From NCBI GenBank assembly GCA_016716085.1, contig JADJWY010000026.1, forward strand, positions 310,001-374,000: a stretch of 64,000 bases of DNA. Direction: 5' to 3'. Positions 37,116 to 46,800 of the stretch are shown in pieces. The notes beneath the pieces were generated by a model. The model saw only the letters and a list, made by a program, of their open reading frames with translations, did not search any database and was not told the DNA's origin. The position numbers and the translations under genes are program-made. Numbering within the stretch: position 1 is the first letter of the stretch; each line of letters starts with the position of its first letter. The DNA comes from Hahellaceae bacterium. Lineage in GTDB: Bacteria > Pseudomonadota > Gammaproteobacteria > Pseudomonadales > Oleiphilaceae.

Positions 37116-37484
37116 ATGGCACAGATTTTAGTGGTAGATGATTCAGCAACCGTGCGAAATGAGGTCAGTTCGTTTTTAAAAGGCAGTGGCCTGACCGTTG
37201 AAGTGGCTGTTGATGGCAAAGATGGTCTCACCAAACTGAAAAGTGATCCGTCGATCAAGCTGGTGATTTCAGACGTTAACATGCCGAACATGGACGGTCT
37301 GACAATGGCCGAAAAGATTCGGGGTGAACTCGGCAACAGCGCAGTCAACATCATCATGCTGACGACTGAGAGCGACCCTCGCATGAAAGATCGGGGGAAA
37401 GCGGCAGGTGTCAAAGGTTGGATTGTAAAGCCATTCAAGGGAGATGCCGTTCTGGGTGGCATCAAGAAAATGGTCGGCGCCTAA
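37116..37484 (+). CDS. CheY-like response regulator
   Basis: Second stand-alone receiver of the cluster, 122 residues, with acidic pocket D8-D9, phospho-acceptor D53 (ISDVNMPNMDG), switch threonine in MLTTES and lysine in IVKPF. It is closer to canonical chemotaxis CheY (TMAEKIR and KGWIVKPF segments) than the regulator at 30923. It lies 94 bases after the pseudo-receiver-CheX gene, so it may have its own promoter, and is followed by a hairpin terminator. Confidence 0.9.
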   Translation: MAQILVVDDSATVRNEVSSFLKGSGLTVEVAVDGKDGLTKLKSDPSIKLVISDVNMPNMDGLTMAEKIRGELGNSAVNIIMLTTESDPRMKDRGKAAGVKGWIVKPFKGDAVLGGIKKMVGA

Positions 37485-37491
37485 GAGAGTC

Positions 37492-37515
37492 GGGGGCAAT
37501 AGAGCCCCCTCTTCC
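37492..37515 (+). terminator. Hairpin terminator candidate
   Basis: GGGGGC, a six-base AATAGA loop and GCCCCC form a stable stem a few bases after the CheY stop, followed by TCTTCCCC. The T tract is poor, so termination may be partial; the hairpin could also serve the convergent PEBP gene. Confidence 0.5.
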
Positions 37516-37534
37516 CCACTTTTCCCGCCCCCCG

Positions 37535-38086
37535 TTAACGCCCAAACGTCCAGTTCAAGTGAGCTTTGGCCAGCGCATGTTGGTTGAGCATGTAGCCCAC
37601 CATCGCACCAGACGCCTGCTCATCCAGCGGTAGCTGTTCGATATCCAGGGCGAAGACCGTCATCTGATAGCGATGAGCAGAATCCCCTGGCGGTGGACAC
37701 GCCCCCCCAAATCCGGCGGCGCCAAAATCCGTTAGTCCCTGGATGGCACCCTTCGGCAGTCCACTTCCTCCCACAGCTCCAGCACCTTCATCCAGCGTGT
37801 GAACAGATGCCGGGATATTAAAAACCGTCCAATGCCACCACCCACTCCCGGTCGGTGCATCGGGATCATAAAACGTCACGGCAAAGCTGCGAGTGCCAGC
37901 CGGAACCTCCGACCACACCAGTTCAGGTGAAACGTTAAGCCCTTCGCAGCCAAAGCCTGAAAAGACCTGCTTCTCCCCAAGACGCGCACCCTCTGGGAGC
38001 CCGGGGCTTTTCAACTCCAGAGCCCCACTGCCCCCTGCGCTTGCCATCAATACCAGTCCCATAAGGGAATGTCTTAATCCAGACAT
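37535..38086 (-). CDS. YbhB/YbcL family PEBP-like protein, secreted
   Basis: Phosphatidylethanolamine-binding-protein-like (Raf kinase inhibitor-like) protein with an N-terminal signal peptide (residues 1-22, ending SGALEL), so probably periplasmic. Family motifs are FYDPDAPTGSGWWHWTVFNIP and FGGACPPPGDSAHRYQMTVFAL. The ATG at 38086 is chosen because AGGAGAAC lies just upstream, and it gives 183 residues with a clean signal peptide; an upstream start at 38155 would add 23 residues. The bacterial role is not settled. It is next to an AraC regulator on the same strand. Confidence 0.88.
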   Translation of the reverse strand: MSGLRHSLMGLVLMASAGGSGALELKSPGLPEGARLGEKQVFSGFGCEGLNVSPELVWSEVPAGTRSFAVTFYDPDAPTGSGWWHWTVFNIPASVHTLDEGAGAVGGSGLPKGAIQGLTDFGAAGFGGACPPPGDSAHRYQMTVFALDIEQLPLDEQASGAMVGYMLNQHALAKAHLNWTFGR

Positions 38087-38180
38087 ATTGTTCTCCTGTT
38101 GCGTGCTTTTGGTACCGTTATCGTAGCGAAAAGCCAGCGCGGACAGGTGCCTCAAACGCTCGAAGAGACACCCGAAAACG

Positions 38181-38972
38181 TCATCGTTTCAGTCGGGTGC
38201 GCTTTAACTCAGACGGCGTTAAACCAAAATAGCTTTGGAAACGCTGGGAAAAACGGGAACGCGAGAGGTAGCCACATTGTTCGGCTACCTGATCGAGGGA
38301 TGCATGGGATGTCTGCAAAAGATTAAACCCACGCACCATGCGGACGTCATCCAGTAAAGAACGAAACTGCGTTTCCTCGTCCCTCAAGCGACGTCGGACG
38401 GTCGGAATACTGCAATGAAATGACTGGGCCAGCTGGTCAAGGGACCAGTCGCGTGCCGGATCACTATTCAACAAGGCTTGGACCTGAGCGGAAAACGACA
38501 AGGACGCCGCCTGAAGCAGCCCCATCAACTCCGGTGCCTTCAACAACCAATGTAGAAGCACCTCCTGCATTCGATGACGAATCAATGCAGGATGCCCACC
38601 GGATGTCGTTAAATCGATCAACGCGTCGAACGCCAGCGCATGATCGGCCTCCGGTCGAATCGTTGCAATCGCAGCAGGAGATCCTTTTAAAGGTGAGGGG
38701 CGCCCCGCCACCAGGGAAACCACCCGAAGATCCTCGGCACAAAGGTCAAATGCAACTGCACGATACTCGCCACTTATGACATCCGGTATATTTTCGAGGC
38801 GACATCGTACGCCCGCTGAAATCAGAATCAGCCCCCCTGCCAGCACACGATAATCAAGCCCCGCCTGGTGCAGCCGCTTGGTACCCGACTGTACACAGAT
38901 CAGGCAGGGCTGCCAGAAGGGCAAATTACTCACCCGTTGGGTGTGGTAGGCGTGAAAGGTGGCGTGGGACAT
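38181..38972 (-). CDS. AraC-family transcriptional regulator
   Basis: A 263-residue regulator with an N-terminal cupin-like sensor region (about 1-150) and two C-terminal helix-turn-helix motifs (about 165-260). The first is in LDQLAQSFHCSIPTVRRRLR and the second in VAEQCGYLSRSRFSQRFQSYFG, the usual AraC signature. It lies about 95 bases upstream of the PEBP gene on the same strand and may regulate it or itself. The ligand is unknown. Confidence 0.87.
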   Translation of the reverse strand: MSHATFHAYHTQRVSNLPFWQPCLICVQSGTKRLHQAGLDYRVLAGGLILISAGVRCRLENIPDVISGEYRAVAFDLCAEDLRVVSLVAGRPSPLKGSPAAIATIRPEADHALAFDALIDLTTSGGHPALIRHRMQEVLLHWLLKAPELMGLLQAASLSFSAQVQALLNSDPARDWSLDQLAQSFHCSIPTVRRRLRDEETQFRSLLDDVRMVRGFNLLQTSHASLDQVAEQCGYLSRSRFSQRFQSYFGLTPSELKRTRLKR

Positions 38973-39084
38973 TGGTTTTTTGCTTGATGAACCAGAGACG
39001 ATGGCATTTGGCTCAACTATATAGCATTACCTCCTAAAGGTCGCTATCCTGCCCAGCTTTGTAAACCGGTAGCGACCCACCACC

Positions 39085-39804
39085 ATGATGAATCCGAGTA
39101 TCCAACTGGGTGTTCGTCTGCAAACACTTTACGAGCTCATTCTCGACAGACAACGACCGACTCGCCGCTATGATCAAATCTGGGATTGCTGTTGTGACCA
39201 TGGCTACCTGGGTCGGGCACTGTTGAACGCCAACTGCTGTGAACAAGTGATTTTTGTCGACCAGGTGCCGCACATCATGGATCGGCTGGCTGACCGCCTC
39301 AGAACAGTCAGGTCAGGCTTCCAGTTGATCACAGGCGATGCCGGAAAGCTGTCTCTCGCGTCAGAAAAATCCCAATTGGTTATTCTGGCGGGCGTCGGAG
39401 GGGAACAGCTGGTTGAGATGCTGATCGACCTCGAAGCCTTAAACCCTGGCGCTTCAGTGGATTATCTGCTCTGCCCGGTCAATCATACCCGCGCATTACG
39501 TCAGTATTTGCATCAAAACCCGCAACGTTTCAAACTGCTTCATGAACGCATACTCTGTGATCGGGGACGGTTTTATGAGGTCCTGTTTACGACCTCTCAC
39601 GATTCAAGCGTCACCGAAGCAAAAATCAGTCTGTGCGGTGAAATGTGGGATTTTAGCCTTGCAGACCACCAAACATACCATGCGAAGTTACTACGCTACT
39701 ACCGCGCACGCCTGCGTAACGACCCAGATGGGTTAGCAGCGCAAGCCCTGGAGGACTACCAAAGCCTGAACTCAATCACAGCATCTGATGCGCCGAGCAG
39801 GTAG
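39085..39804 (+). CDS. TrmK-like tRNA (adenine-N1)-methyltransferase
   Basis: SAM-dependent methyltransferase of the TrmK family, whose members methylate N1 of adenine 22 in tRNA. The SAM-binding loop is WDCCCDHGYLGRALL near residue 34, and the VILAGVGGEQLVEML and LCPVNHTRALRQYL segments match the family. C-terminal helices after residue 195 would contact tRNA. Gammaproteobacterial homologues are little studied, so the exact substrate is uncertain. ATG codons at 39085 and 39088 are both possible. It precedes the surface protein gene by about 80 bases. Confidence 0.8.
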   Translation: MMNPSIQLGVRLQTLYELILDRQRPTRRYDQIWDCCCDHGYLGRALLNANCCEQVIFVDQVPHIMDRLADRLRTVRSGFQLITGDAGKLSLASEKSQLVILAGVGGEQLVEMLIDLEALNPGASVDYLLCPVNHTRALRQYLHQNPQRFKLLHERILCDRGRFYEVLFTTSHDSSVTEAKISLCGEMWDFSLADHQTYHAKLLRYYRARLRNDPDGLAAQALEDYQSLNSITASDAPSR

Positions 39805-39820
39805 ACTTTGGCAATTTTGT

Positions 39821-39837
39821 ATAAAATCGAATTTTAT
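39821..39837. repeat. AT-rich inverted repeat
   Basis: ATAAAAT-CGA-ATTTTAT is a perfect 7-base inverted repeat with a three-base spacer in the short leader between the TrmK-like gene and the surface-protein gene. It could be an operator or part of a promoter, but chance is possible in AT-rich sequence. Confidence 0.35.
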
Positions 39838-39882
39838 CAGCGCATCAATTTCAAAATGCGACAGTCACACAAGGGACGTTCT

Positions 39883-41046
39883 ATGTTGGCAAGGTTTTCT
39901 CGAACTCTGAGACATTCTGCACTGTTAAGCCTGCTCGTTCTGGCTGGAAGCGTCTGGGCAGCTGCAGAGGTGCCTGGCACAGATGACGATGAAGATGGTG
40001 TATCCAACACCCTCGACAACTGCCGGGACGTTGCCAATGCAGACCAAGCTGATTTCAACGCCAATGCCAAAGGAGATGCCTGTGAGGACAGCGATGCCGA
40101 TGGTATTCTTGATCTGATTGAGTTGCAGTATCAGGCTCTGAACCCTGAAGATCCCAGTGACCCGAGTTTGGACTACGATCTCGATGGCAACTCAAACCAG
40201 GAGGAAATCCTATCTGGTTACAACCCAGATGCAGCGGATACTTTCCCCACTCGCACCCTGTCTGAATTCTTCCCTCTCGGTAACCTGCAGTGGATCTTTA
40301 TTGGGCCGACCTATAAAGCGCCTGAACCAGACGAAGAAGATGAGCAAAATCCCGATATGATCGATACCAACGACTATCAGCGAGTCTACAGTCAAGCCAC
40401 TCCAACCCCGGGTCTTTTCAAGCTTTATACACCCGATGGTTACGAAATATTTGAGCGACGTGACGATGGCTTGTATCAGACGGAATATATGTATATCGGT
40501 AACGAACATACGCTGCGCTACGTCTTTAACAGCGGCGTGCTGACACTGCCAACCAGTTTGAGCATGGGACAGAATCACGTGGCGACGGCGACCGGCAATC
40601 TGGTGGTCGATGGACAACCCTGGGCCGACTTCACGCTCCAGTTGACGGTTACACTCGCGGGTGAGCGCCAGGTCACGCTGGGCGAAGAAGTCATTCCCGC
40701 GCTCAAAATGACCTTTGCCCGCCAATTTTCATTTTCCAACGGCAGCGCCTCCAGCTACCTGGACACCCAGATTTTGGGCAAGCACTTTGGTAACATGGAA
40801 CGCATTGGCCCTGTCGAGCGTCCGACCTATAACACTCAACCGAATGGACTGCAGACGTTTAATCTGCAAAGCTACCGCGTCAGTCGTCTGGATGACTCTA
40901 CAACCAGCACAGAACGACCGCAACGCGATACAGCACCCTACCCCGTCTACCCTCGGGACGGGTCCGGTTCAGGCTCCGGCGGCAGTCTGCTTTTGTTGAT
41001 GGGCCTTGCCTACCCGCTACGCCGCTGGCTGATCAAACGAGGCTGA
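39883..41046 (+). CDS. Secreted calcium-repeat protein with a GlyGly-CTERM-like sorting tail
   Basis: A 387-residue exported protein. A signal peptide (ending VWAAAE, about residue 25) is followed by thrombospondin type 3-like acidic repeats (DDDEDGVSNTLDNC, ANAKGDACEDSDADGI, DYDLDGNSNQEEI), which would bind calcium. A beta-rich body of about 230 residues shows no family I recognise. The C-terminus is a Gly/Ser run (GSGSGSGGS), a hydrophobic helix (LLLLMGLAYPL) and a basic end (RRWLIKRG), the architecture of GlyGly-CTERM proteins processed by rhombosortase and exported by type II secretion. The ATG at 39883 has AAGGGA upstream. It meets convergent glgP with a two-base gap. Confidence 0.72.
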   Translation: MLARFSRTLRHSALLSLLVLAGSVWAAAEVPGTDDDEDGVSNTLDNCRDVANADQADFNANAKGDACEDSDADGILDLIELQYQALNPEDPSDPSLDYDLDGNSNQEEILSGYNPDAADTFPTRTLSEFFPLGNLQWIFIGPTYKAPEPDEEDEQNPDMIDTNDYQRVYSQATPTPGLFKLYTPDGYEIFERRDDGLYQTEYMYIGNEHTLRYVFNSGVLTLPTSLSMGQNHVATATGNLVVDGQPWADFTLQLTVTLAGERQVTLGEEVIPALKMTFARQFSFSNGSASSYLDTQILGKHFGNMERIGPVERPTYNTQPNGLQTFNLQSYRVSRLDDSTTSTERPQRDTAPYPVYPRDGSGSGSGGSLLLLMGLAYPLRRWLIKRG

Positions 41047-41048
41047 GT

Positions 41049-43496
41049 TTACTCGCCCCACCGCACCGATTGCAGATTCCAGATTTTCGCAGCATAGTCC
41101 TGAATAGAGCGGTCAGCATTGAACTTACCCATACTGGCTGTATTGAGGATAGCGCTGCGCGCCCAGCTGCGCTTGTCGCGGAAACGGGCATCCACCCGCA
41201 GCTGGGCATTGCTGTAGGCACGGAAGTCAGCCAACACTTTGTAGGGGTCTCCGCCCTGCAAAAGGCTGCGTTTAATGGATGACAATGCACCGGGTTGCCC
41301 CGGCGTGAAGAAGTCGCTTTCCAGCCAATCAAGTACCGCTTTTACCTCCGCATCCCGATAATAGATATCGTCAGGTCGGTACCCCGCTTTATCCAGCGCT
41401 TTGACCTCGTCGACCGTCATGCCAAAGATAAAACAATTATCCTCCCCGGCCTCCTCAGCGATTTCAATATTTGCGCCGTCCAAGGTTCCCAGAGTCAATG
41501 CCCCGTTAAGTGCCAGCTTCATGTTACCTGTGCCAGAAGCTTCCTTACCTGCGGTTGAGATCTGCTCTGAAATATCGGCCGCCGGAATAATTTTCTCGGC
41601 CAGACTGACCCGATAATTGGGCAACATCACGACTTTGAGCTTATCGTCAATGCTGGCATCGTTATTGATGCGATCAGCAACCTTGTTAATTGCATAAATG
41701 ATGTCTTTGGCCAGGGAATAGGCGGGGGCCGCTTTGGCGCCAAAAATGAATACGCGCGGCACCATGCTGTAGTAAGGGTTCTCCAATAATCGGCGATACA
41801 GAGCCAGGATATGCAGCAGGTTCAAGTGTTGGCGTTTGTACTCGTGCAATCGTTTGATCTGCACATCGAACAAGGCATAAGGATCAACGTCGACATTCAC
41901 CAGTCGCTTGATTTCCACGGCAAGGGCTTGTTTGTTGGCCAGTTTGATCGCCATATACTGATCCTGGAATGCCGGATCATCTGCATGCGATGCCAGCGCG
42001 CGTAGCTTGTCGAGGTAGCGCGGCCACTCATAGCCCACCGTTTGATCAATCAGAGCCGATAATTTCGGATTGCAGGATTTGAGCCAGCGTCGTGGCGTTA
42101 TGCCGTTGGTAACATTGGTAAATTTATCCGGCCACAGTGCGTGATATTCCGGAAAGAGGTCACGCTTGACCAGATCGGAGTGAACTTCAGCCACGCCATT
42201 GACTTTATGGCAACCAATCACACACAGATTTGCCATACGAATCATGCGATGCCCGTGTTCTTCGATCACGGAAAGCCGCGCCTTCATACCCATATCGCCC
42301 GGCCAGCGCGACTCAACCTCCTGATTAAGAAACAGGTGATTGATCTCATAGATAATCTCGAGATGACGTGGCAGCACCCGCTCGAATAGGGCGACACTCC
42401 AACGCTCCAACGCCTCGGGCAAGAGGGTGTGATTGGTGTAGGCAAACGTCTTTTGGCAAATCGGCCAGGCCTTCAACCAGGTCAGTCCAAAGTCATCCAT
42501 CAGGATACGCATCAATTCAGGAATCGCGACCGCAGGATGGGTGTCATTGAGCTGTATGGCAACCTTTTCGCTAAGTTGACTGAAGTCATTACCGTGTGCA
42601 CGTCTATAACGTCGAATGATATCGGCAATTGAAGCTGCACAGAAAAAATACTGCTGAATCAGACGCAACTCTTTGCCAGCATCCGATTCATCATTGGGAT
42701 AAAGCACCTTGGATATCGCCTCGACATGGGCCTGCTCTGCCTGCGCATCGACATAGCCCCCAGCGTTAAAAACGTCCCAGTCAAAGAAATTAGTCGCGCG
42801 ACTTTCCCACAGCCGCAAGATGTTGACGTTTCCGCCCTGATACCCGACGATCGGGATATCCCAGGGTACCGCTTTGATCGTTCGGCCCGCATGCCACTTT
42901 TTATGAATTCGCCCCCCTTCATAGAGGGTTTCGACATAGCCGTAGAGTTTGACCTCCTGAACCGACTCAGGACGACAAATTTCCCAGGGGTTGCCATATT
43001 CGCGCCAGGAGTCAGGACGCTCGATCTGACGACCATCCCTGAAATGTTGCTCGAATAATCCATGTTCGTAATGAATGCCATAACCCACGGCAGGCAGACT
43101 GAGTGTCGCCAGCGAATCCAGAAAACATGCCGCCAGACGCCCAAGCCCCCCATTACCCAATGCCATGTCCGGCTCTTCTTCCAGGAGATCACTCAAGTTC
43201 TGCCCCAGACTGGCCAATGCCTCCGACGTCGCATCATAGAACCCCAGATTATGCAGATTGTTGGCGAGTAATCGCCCCATGAGGAACTCCATGGAGAGAT
43301 AGTTAACGGCACGGGTATCTTTACCGGCATGGGTTTTCTGGGTTTGAGTCAGACCGTCCAGAACCGCTTCATTGATCGCGGCACAGGTGGCCCACCACCA
43401 GGTTTGAGAGGAGGCTTTTTCTTCATAAGTGCCCAGCGTGCCATGTAGATGACGTAGAATGGCGTGGCGCAATTTGGCAGGCGTAAGTTCTGTCAT
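41049..43496 (-). CDS. glgP: Glycogen/maltodextrin phosphorylase
   Basis: Phosphorolyses alpha-1,4-glucans to glucose 1-phosphate in the cytoplasm. The 815 residues fit the family. The PLP lysine is in the signature EASGTGNMKLALNGALT near residue 655, and active-site stretches such as ALGNGGLGRLAACFLDS near residue 110 and VAIQLNDTHPAVAIPELMR are intact. No other glycogen genes are nearby, so it acts alone here or with an operon elsewhere. The small gene at 43525 lies 28 bases upstream on the same strand and may be co-transcribed. Confidence 0.95.
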   Translation of the reverse strand: MTELTPAKLRHAILRHLHGTLGTYEEKASSQTWWWATCAAINEAVLDGLTQTQKTHAGKDTRAVNYLSMEFLMGRLLANNLHNLGFYDATSEALASLGQNLSDLLEEEPDMALGNGGLGRLAACFLDSLATLSLPAVGYGIHYEHGLFEQHFRDGRQIERPDSWREYGNPWEICRPESVQEVKLYGYVETLYEGGRIHKKWHAGRTIKAVPWDIPIVGYQGGNVNILRLWESRATNFFDWDVFNAGGYVDAQAEQAHVEAISKVLYPNDESDAGKELRLIQQYFFCAASIADIIRRYRRAHGNDFSQLSEKVAIQLNDTHPAVAIPELMRILMDDFGLTWLKAWPICQKTFAYTNHTLLPEALERWSVALFERVLPRHLEIIYEINHLFLNQEVESRWPGDMGMKARLSVIEEHGHRMIRMANLCVIGCHKVNGVAEVHSDLVKRDLFPEYHALWPDKFTNVTNGITPRRWLKSCNPKLSALIDQTVGYEWPRYLDKLRALASHADDPAFQDQYMAIKLANKQALAVEIKRLVNVDVDPYALFDVQIKRLHEYKRQHLNLLHILALYRRLLENPYYSMVPRVFIFGAKAAPAYSLAKDIIYAINKVADRINNDASIDDKLKVVMLPNYRVSLAEKIIPAADISEQISTAGKEASGTGNMKLALNGALTLGTLDGANIEIAEEAGEDNCFIFGMTVDEVKALDKAGYRPDDIYYRDAEVKAVLDWLESDFFTPGQPGALSSIKRSLLQGGDPYKVLADFRAYSNAQLRVDARFRDKRSWARSAILNTASMGKFNADRSIQDYAAKIWNLQSVRWGE

Positions 43497-43524
43497 GGAT
43501 CAATTCCGGTAAGCAGCGACGCTC

Positions 43525-43854
43525 CTAGAATAGCAGGTCATCCTGTTGTGACAGAAGATTCAATCCGCGATGTTTCTCTCTCAACCGTTGGCGGGCATTG
43601 AGCTTTTCCTGAGCGGCCGGCGGTAAATCGGTATAACGTAAAAGCCCCTTATCCGTCAGCAACTCGATCACGTCCTCCAGTACACGCACGAAGTCAAGGT
43701 CAGAACGGGCGAGCCTGCCTTCATCTTCCTGAGCAATGGCACCGTGAAAACGCAGTACCTCTGGATCGCCGGGATTGACCTCTTTAAATCCCGGCCGGGG
43801 TTCGACGCTCAATGCGGTAATCCTACCGTCTGCACTCCACTCAGCGTATAACAT
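43525..43854 (-). CDS. Small conserved protein of unknown function
   Basis: A 109-residue soluble protein (LDFVRVLEDVIELLTDKGLLRYTDLPPAAQEKL is its most conserved-looking part, here broken as DFVRVLEDVIELL and KGLLRYTDLP). Homologues in pseudomonads are sometimes labelled as tryptophan synthase beta-like, but nothing here resembles that enzyme. It lies between the adhesin gene (four bases away) and glgP on the same strand, so it may be read from either the adhesin transcript or its own promoter. No catalytic motif is seen. Confidence 0.7.
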   Translation of the reverse strand: MLYAEWSADGRITALSVEPRPGFKEVNPGDPEVLRFHGAIAQEDEGRLARSDLDFVRVLEDVIELLTDKGLLRYTDLPPAAQEKLNARQRLREKHRGLNLLSQQDDLLF

Positions 43855-43858
43855 AGCC

Positions 43859-46800
43859 TCAGTCCGTAATCAGCTTGCCATGATTGAGCAGGTCCTGAAT
43901 GACAGCGGCATCAGAGCCCAACCCTCCAACCAGATCAATCCCTTGCAGTACGACAACCTGATCGACCTGCCCTGCATCATAGCCATTCGAAAAACCACCC
44001 TGGCTGCTGATACTCACCGTGGTATTTCCACCACTGGACTCAAAGTGCAGGAAATGATCCAGATTGCCGATGTCGAGCCCCTGATGAGACTCGTCAACCA
44101 GCAAGTCTTTCAGGTGCAGGGCATCCCCGCCATTGCTCACAGAACGACCATCAAAATCTGACACGGTATCGGTTACGGTCTGCCCAGGTGTCGCATCACC
44201 CAAACTCCAATGGAAGACATCTGCGCCCAATCCCCCTTGTAAGGTATCGGCCCCTTTCCCACCACTCAGAAAATCGTTGCCCTCCCCGCCTTCAAGGCGA
44301 TCAGCACCCGCGCCTCCAACCAGCGCATCGTTACCGGCAAGCCCAATCAAGGTATCATCGCCCTGACCACCTACCAGCAAATTGGCTTTGTCATCCCCTC
44401 GCAGCTCGTTACCCGACAGCGCGATGACACTCACCGTCGTCGTATCGCTTCCTGCCAGGCCAGAGAGTTGGTAATCAAACTGTCCCAAAGATGCCTGATC
44501 GTAAATACCGCCGCTGGTGTCGATGCTCATCAACAGTGAGTAAGGCGTGTTGGCGGTGGCATTGCTGGCCTGCACCTGGACATAATAGTCCCCCGTCTCA
44601 GTGGCTGTGTATCCTCCCCAGGCACCCCCACTGTTTTCGGCAATGTTGGCGAGCAATTGTCCTTTAGCATCGTGGATACTGACATCCGTATCTGATGTCG
44701 TTCCATCAATATCAAACCAAAGGCGTTCGCCCGCCGCGAGCGTAATTTTGACCCAATCGCGATCACGGCCATTACTGGCATTTGCGTCACTGGCAATTCG
44801 TCCATGCCAGGCGATGGAGTAGCCGCTCACATCAATTCCGGCGACGCCCGTCGAATTGGGCCCCCACAGCGCACGATTGGAAAGATCCGATGCCGTTTGC
44901 CAGGTGTTGTTGCGGGGTGCAGACTCACTCTCGCTTGGCTCATTGATTTCCGTCACCCGACTGCCAAAGTCGTTGGGACCGGGCACTTTCGCTGCAGCGG
45001 CAGGATCAAATTGGACAGCTGCGCCTCCCGGAGCAACAGAGACCTGGCCACCTTGCGCATTTGCAACCTGAGAAAGCATCGCATCCGGGCCCCGGCTATC
45101 ATTCCAGAGCAGTGCCAGGGCCGGTATTTCAATCACGCCGCCATCGGTCTGGTTAGTGAGTAAAATGTCGCGATTCGCATCCAGCGTCGCGTTGTAATCC
45201 AGGTTGATGTTCAGGTTGAATTGCAGTGTATCGCCGTCAAGATCCGTGACCGCCAGTGTAAACACTTCCTTCTGACCAAGCAGGGACTGCTGCAGATCCA
45301 TCGCGTAGCGATAAGTGCCATCTTCGAAATTGAGCGTCAGTTGACCGCCCAGTGCGGTGGTGATTGTGACCGCGGCGGGGCTGCTTCCCCCTGGTTCAAA
45401 GGTATAGGTCCGACCATCCACCGTAAGGGCGCTGATATAGCCCATATCGGCACCGGCAATGACGCCCGTTGTTCCCATGTTGCCCTGCAAACCGATTTCG
45501 CCGGTAATCTGGCCGTGGCCAAAGGTATTCAGCAAAGTTGCTGAAAGATCAGACGGATTACTCACCAGTATGGCGTGACCATCTCCTCCACCCGCCGTCG
45601 GAGGATAGGCGATGGGCTGCAGCGTCACAAGGGAGGCTGCGCCAATACCCACACCATACGCAATGTCGGCATGCTCACTGACCCAAGCCTCCCACGCCGC
45701 CGCTCCCGACAACTTGAGCCCGCTGGCCGTGGTGTAAACGACCGTTGAATCAAGTGCATGGCCGCTGGTTGGCTCACCATCTGAAATAAAATAAACCAGG
45801 GTCTGGTCGGCCGCGGGTGGCGTCCCGCTGCGAATCAGTGTGTTCAAGGCATCATCATAATGCGTTCCACCGCTTGCGGTCAGGCGGTCAATGAAGTCCA
45901 ATGCACCGGCTACGTTGTCGATATACCAGGCACCGGCTGTCGCACCACTGGAAAACGGAACAATCTGGATGTTTACGTTACCCGCATCGTCCACTTTGCC
46001 AATCAAATCATGCAGAGCATCTTTCGCCACATCCAGCCGGCTGCGGCCATTGCCAGCATCCCAGTCCATACTGCCGGAAATGTCCAGAACGATCACCAGA
46101 TTGGTGGTCTGCGGTGCGCCGGACTCTGAGAAATTATGGGCGATATCAGATCCGACAGGCCGATCGTCCGAAATGTTAACGGTCAAGCTACTCTGCGCTG
46201 TTTTACCCGCATCATCCATCAGCATGTACTGAAAGGTTTCATGCGCCGTATCGCCCGTCGGCGCCGCATTTGTCAGCCGGTATTCATAGTCGCCCGCGGC
46301 ATGCCCGTTTCCTGCAAGCGTATACACCGTCAGTTGGCCCTGCGCCGTGTTGAACTGAATACGCCCGTTCGCATCCGGTGTATAGGTGTGTCCGTCAAAG
46401 CTGATTTGGCTCAGGTGAGTCGACGCACCGACGTTGCGATCATTGTCGAGCAAGTTGCCCGTCAGCGTCGTAGGCGCAACCCCTGCCTGCGACCCTCCGG
46501 CGAGACCTGCCTCACTCACCACACCCGCATCGGGACGCGCCACCACCTGATCCCCTTGTGTCATGGTCAGGGTCGCCGAGGCCAGATCGCCGTCGCCGTC
46601 TTGCAGATGATAGGTGAACTGATCCGGCGACACCGTCACCTTGCGATCAAACTGGACACCACTGACCGCGAAACTGCCGGCGGATGAAGTGATCACCACA
46701 TAACTGATCGGTTGCGCTGAGTTCACCGTCAGCTGGCTGCCTTGCCCCCCGGAGTGGGAACCCTGACTGGTCAGGTGACCATTTTGGTCATAGGCAAAAT

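Noticed and set aside
43525..43854. Tryptophan synthase beta-like annotation for the small protein
   Set aside because: It is 109 residues with no PLP lysine or synthase motif; the label used for some relatives seems to be historical.
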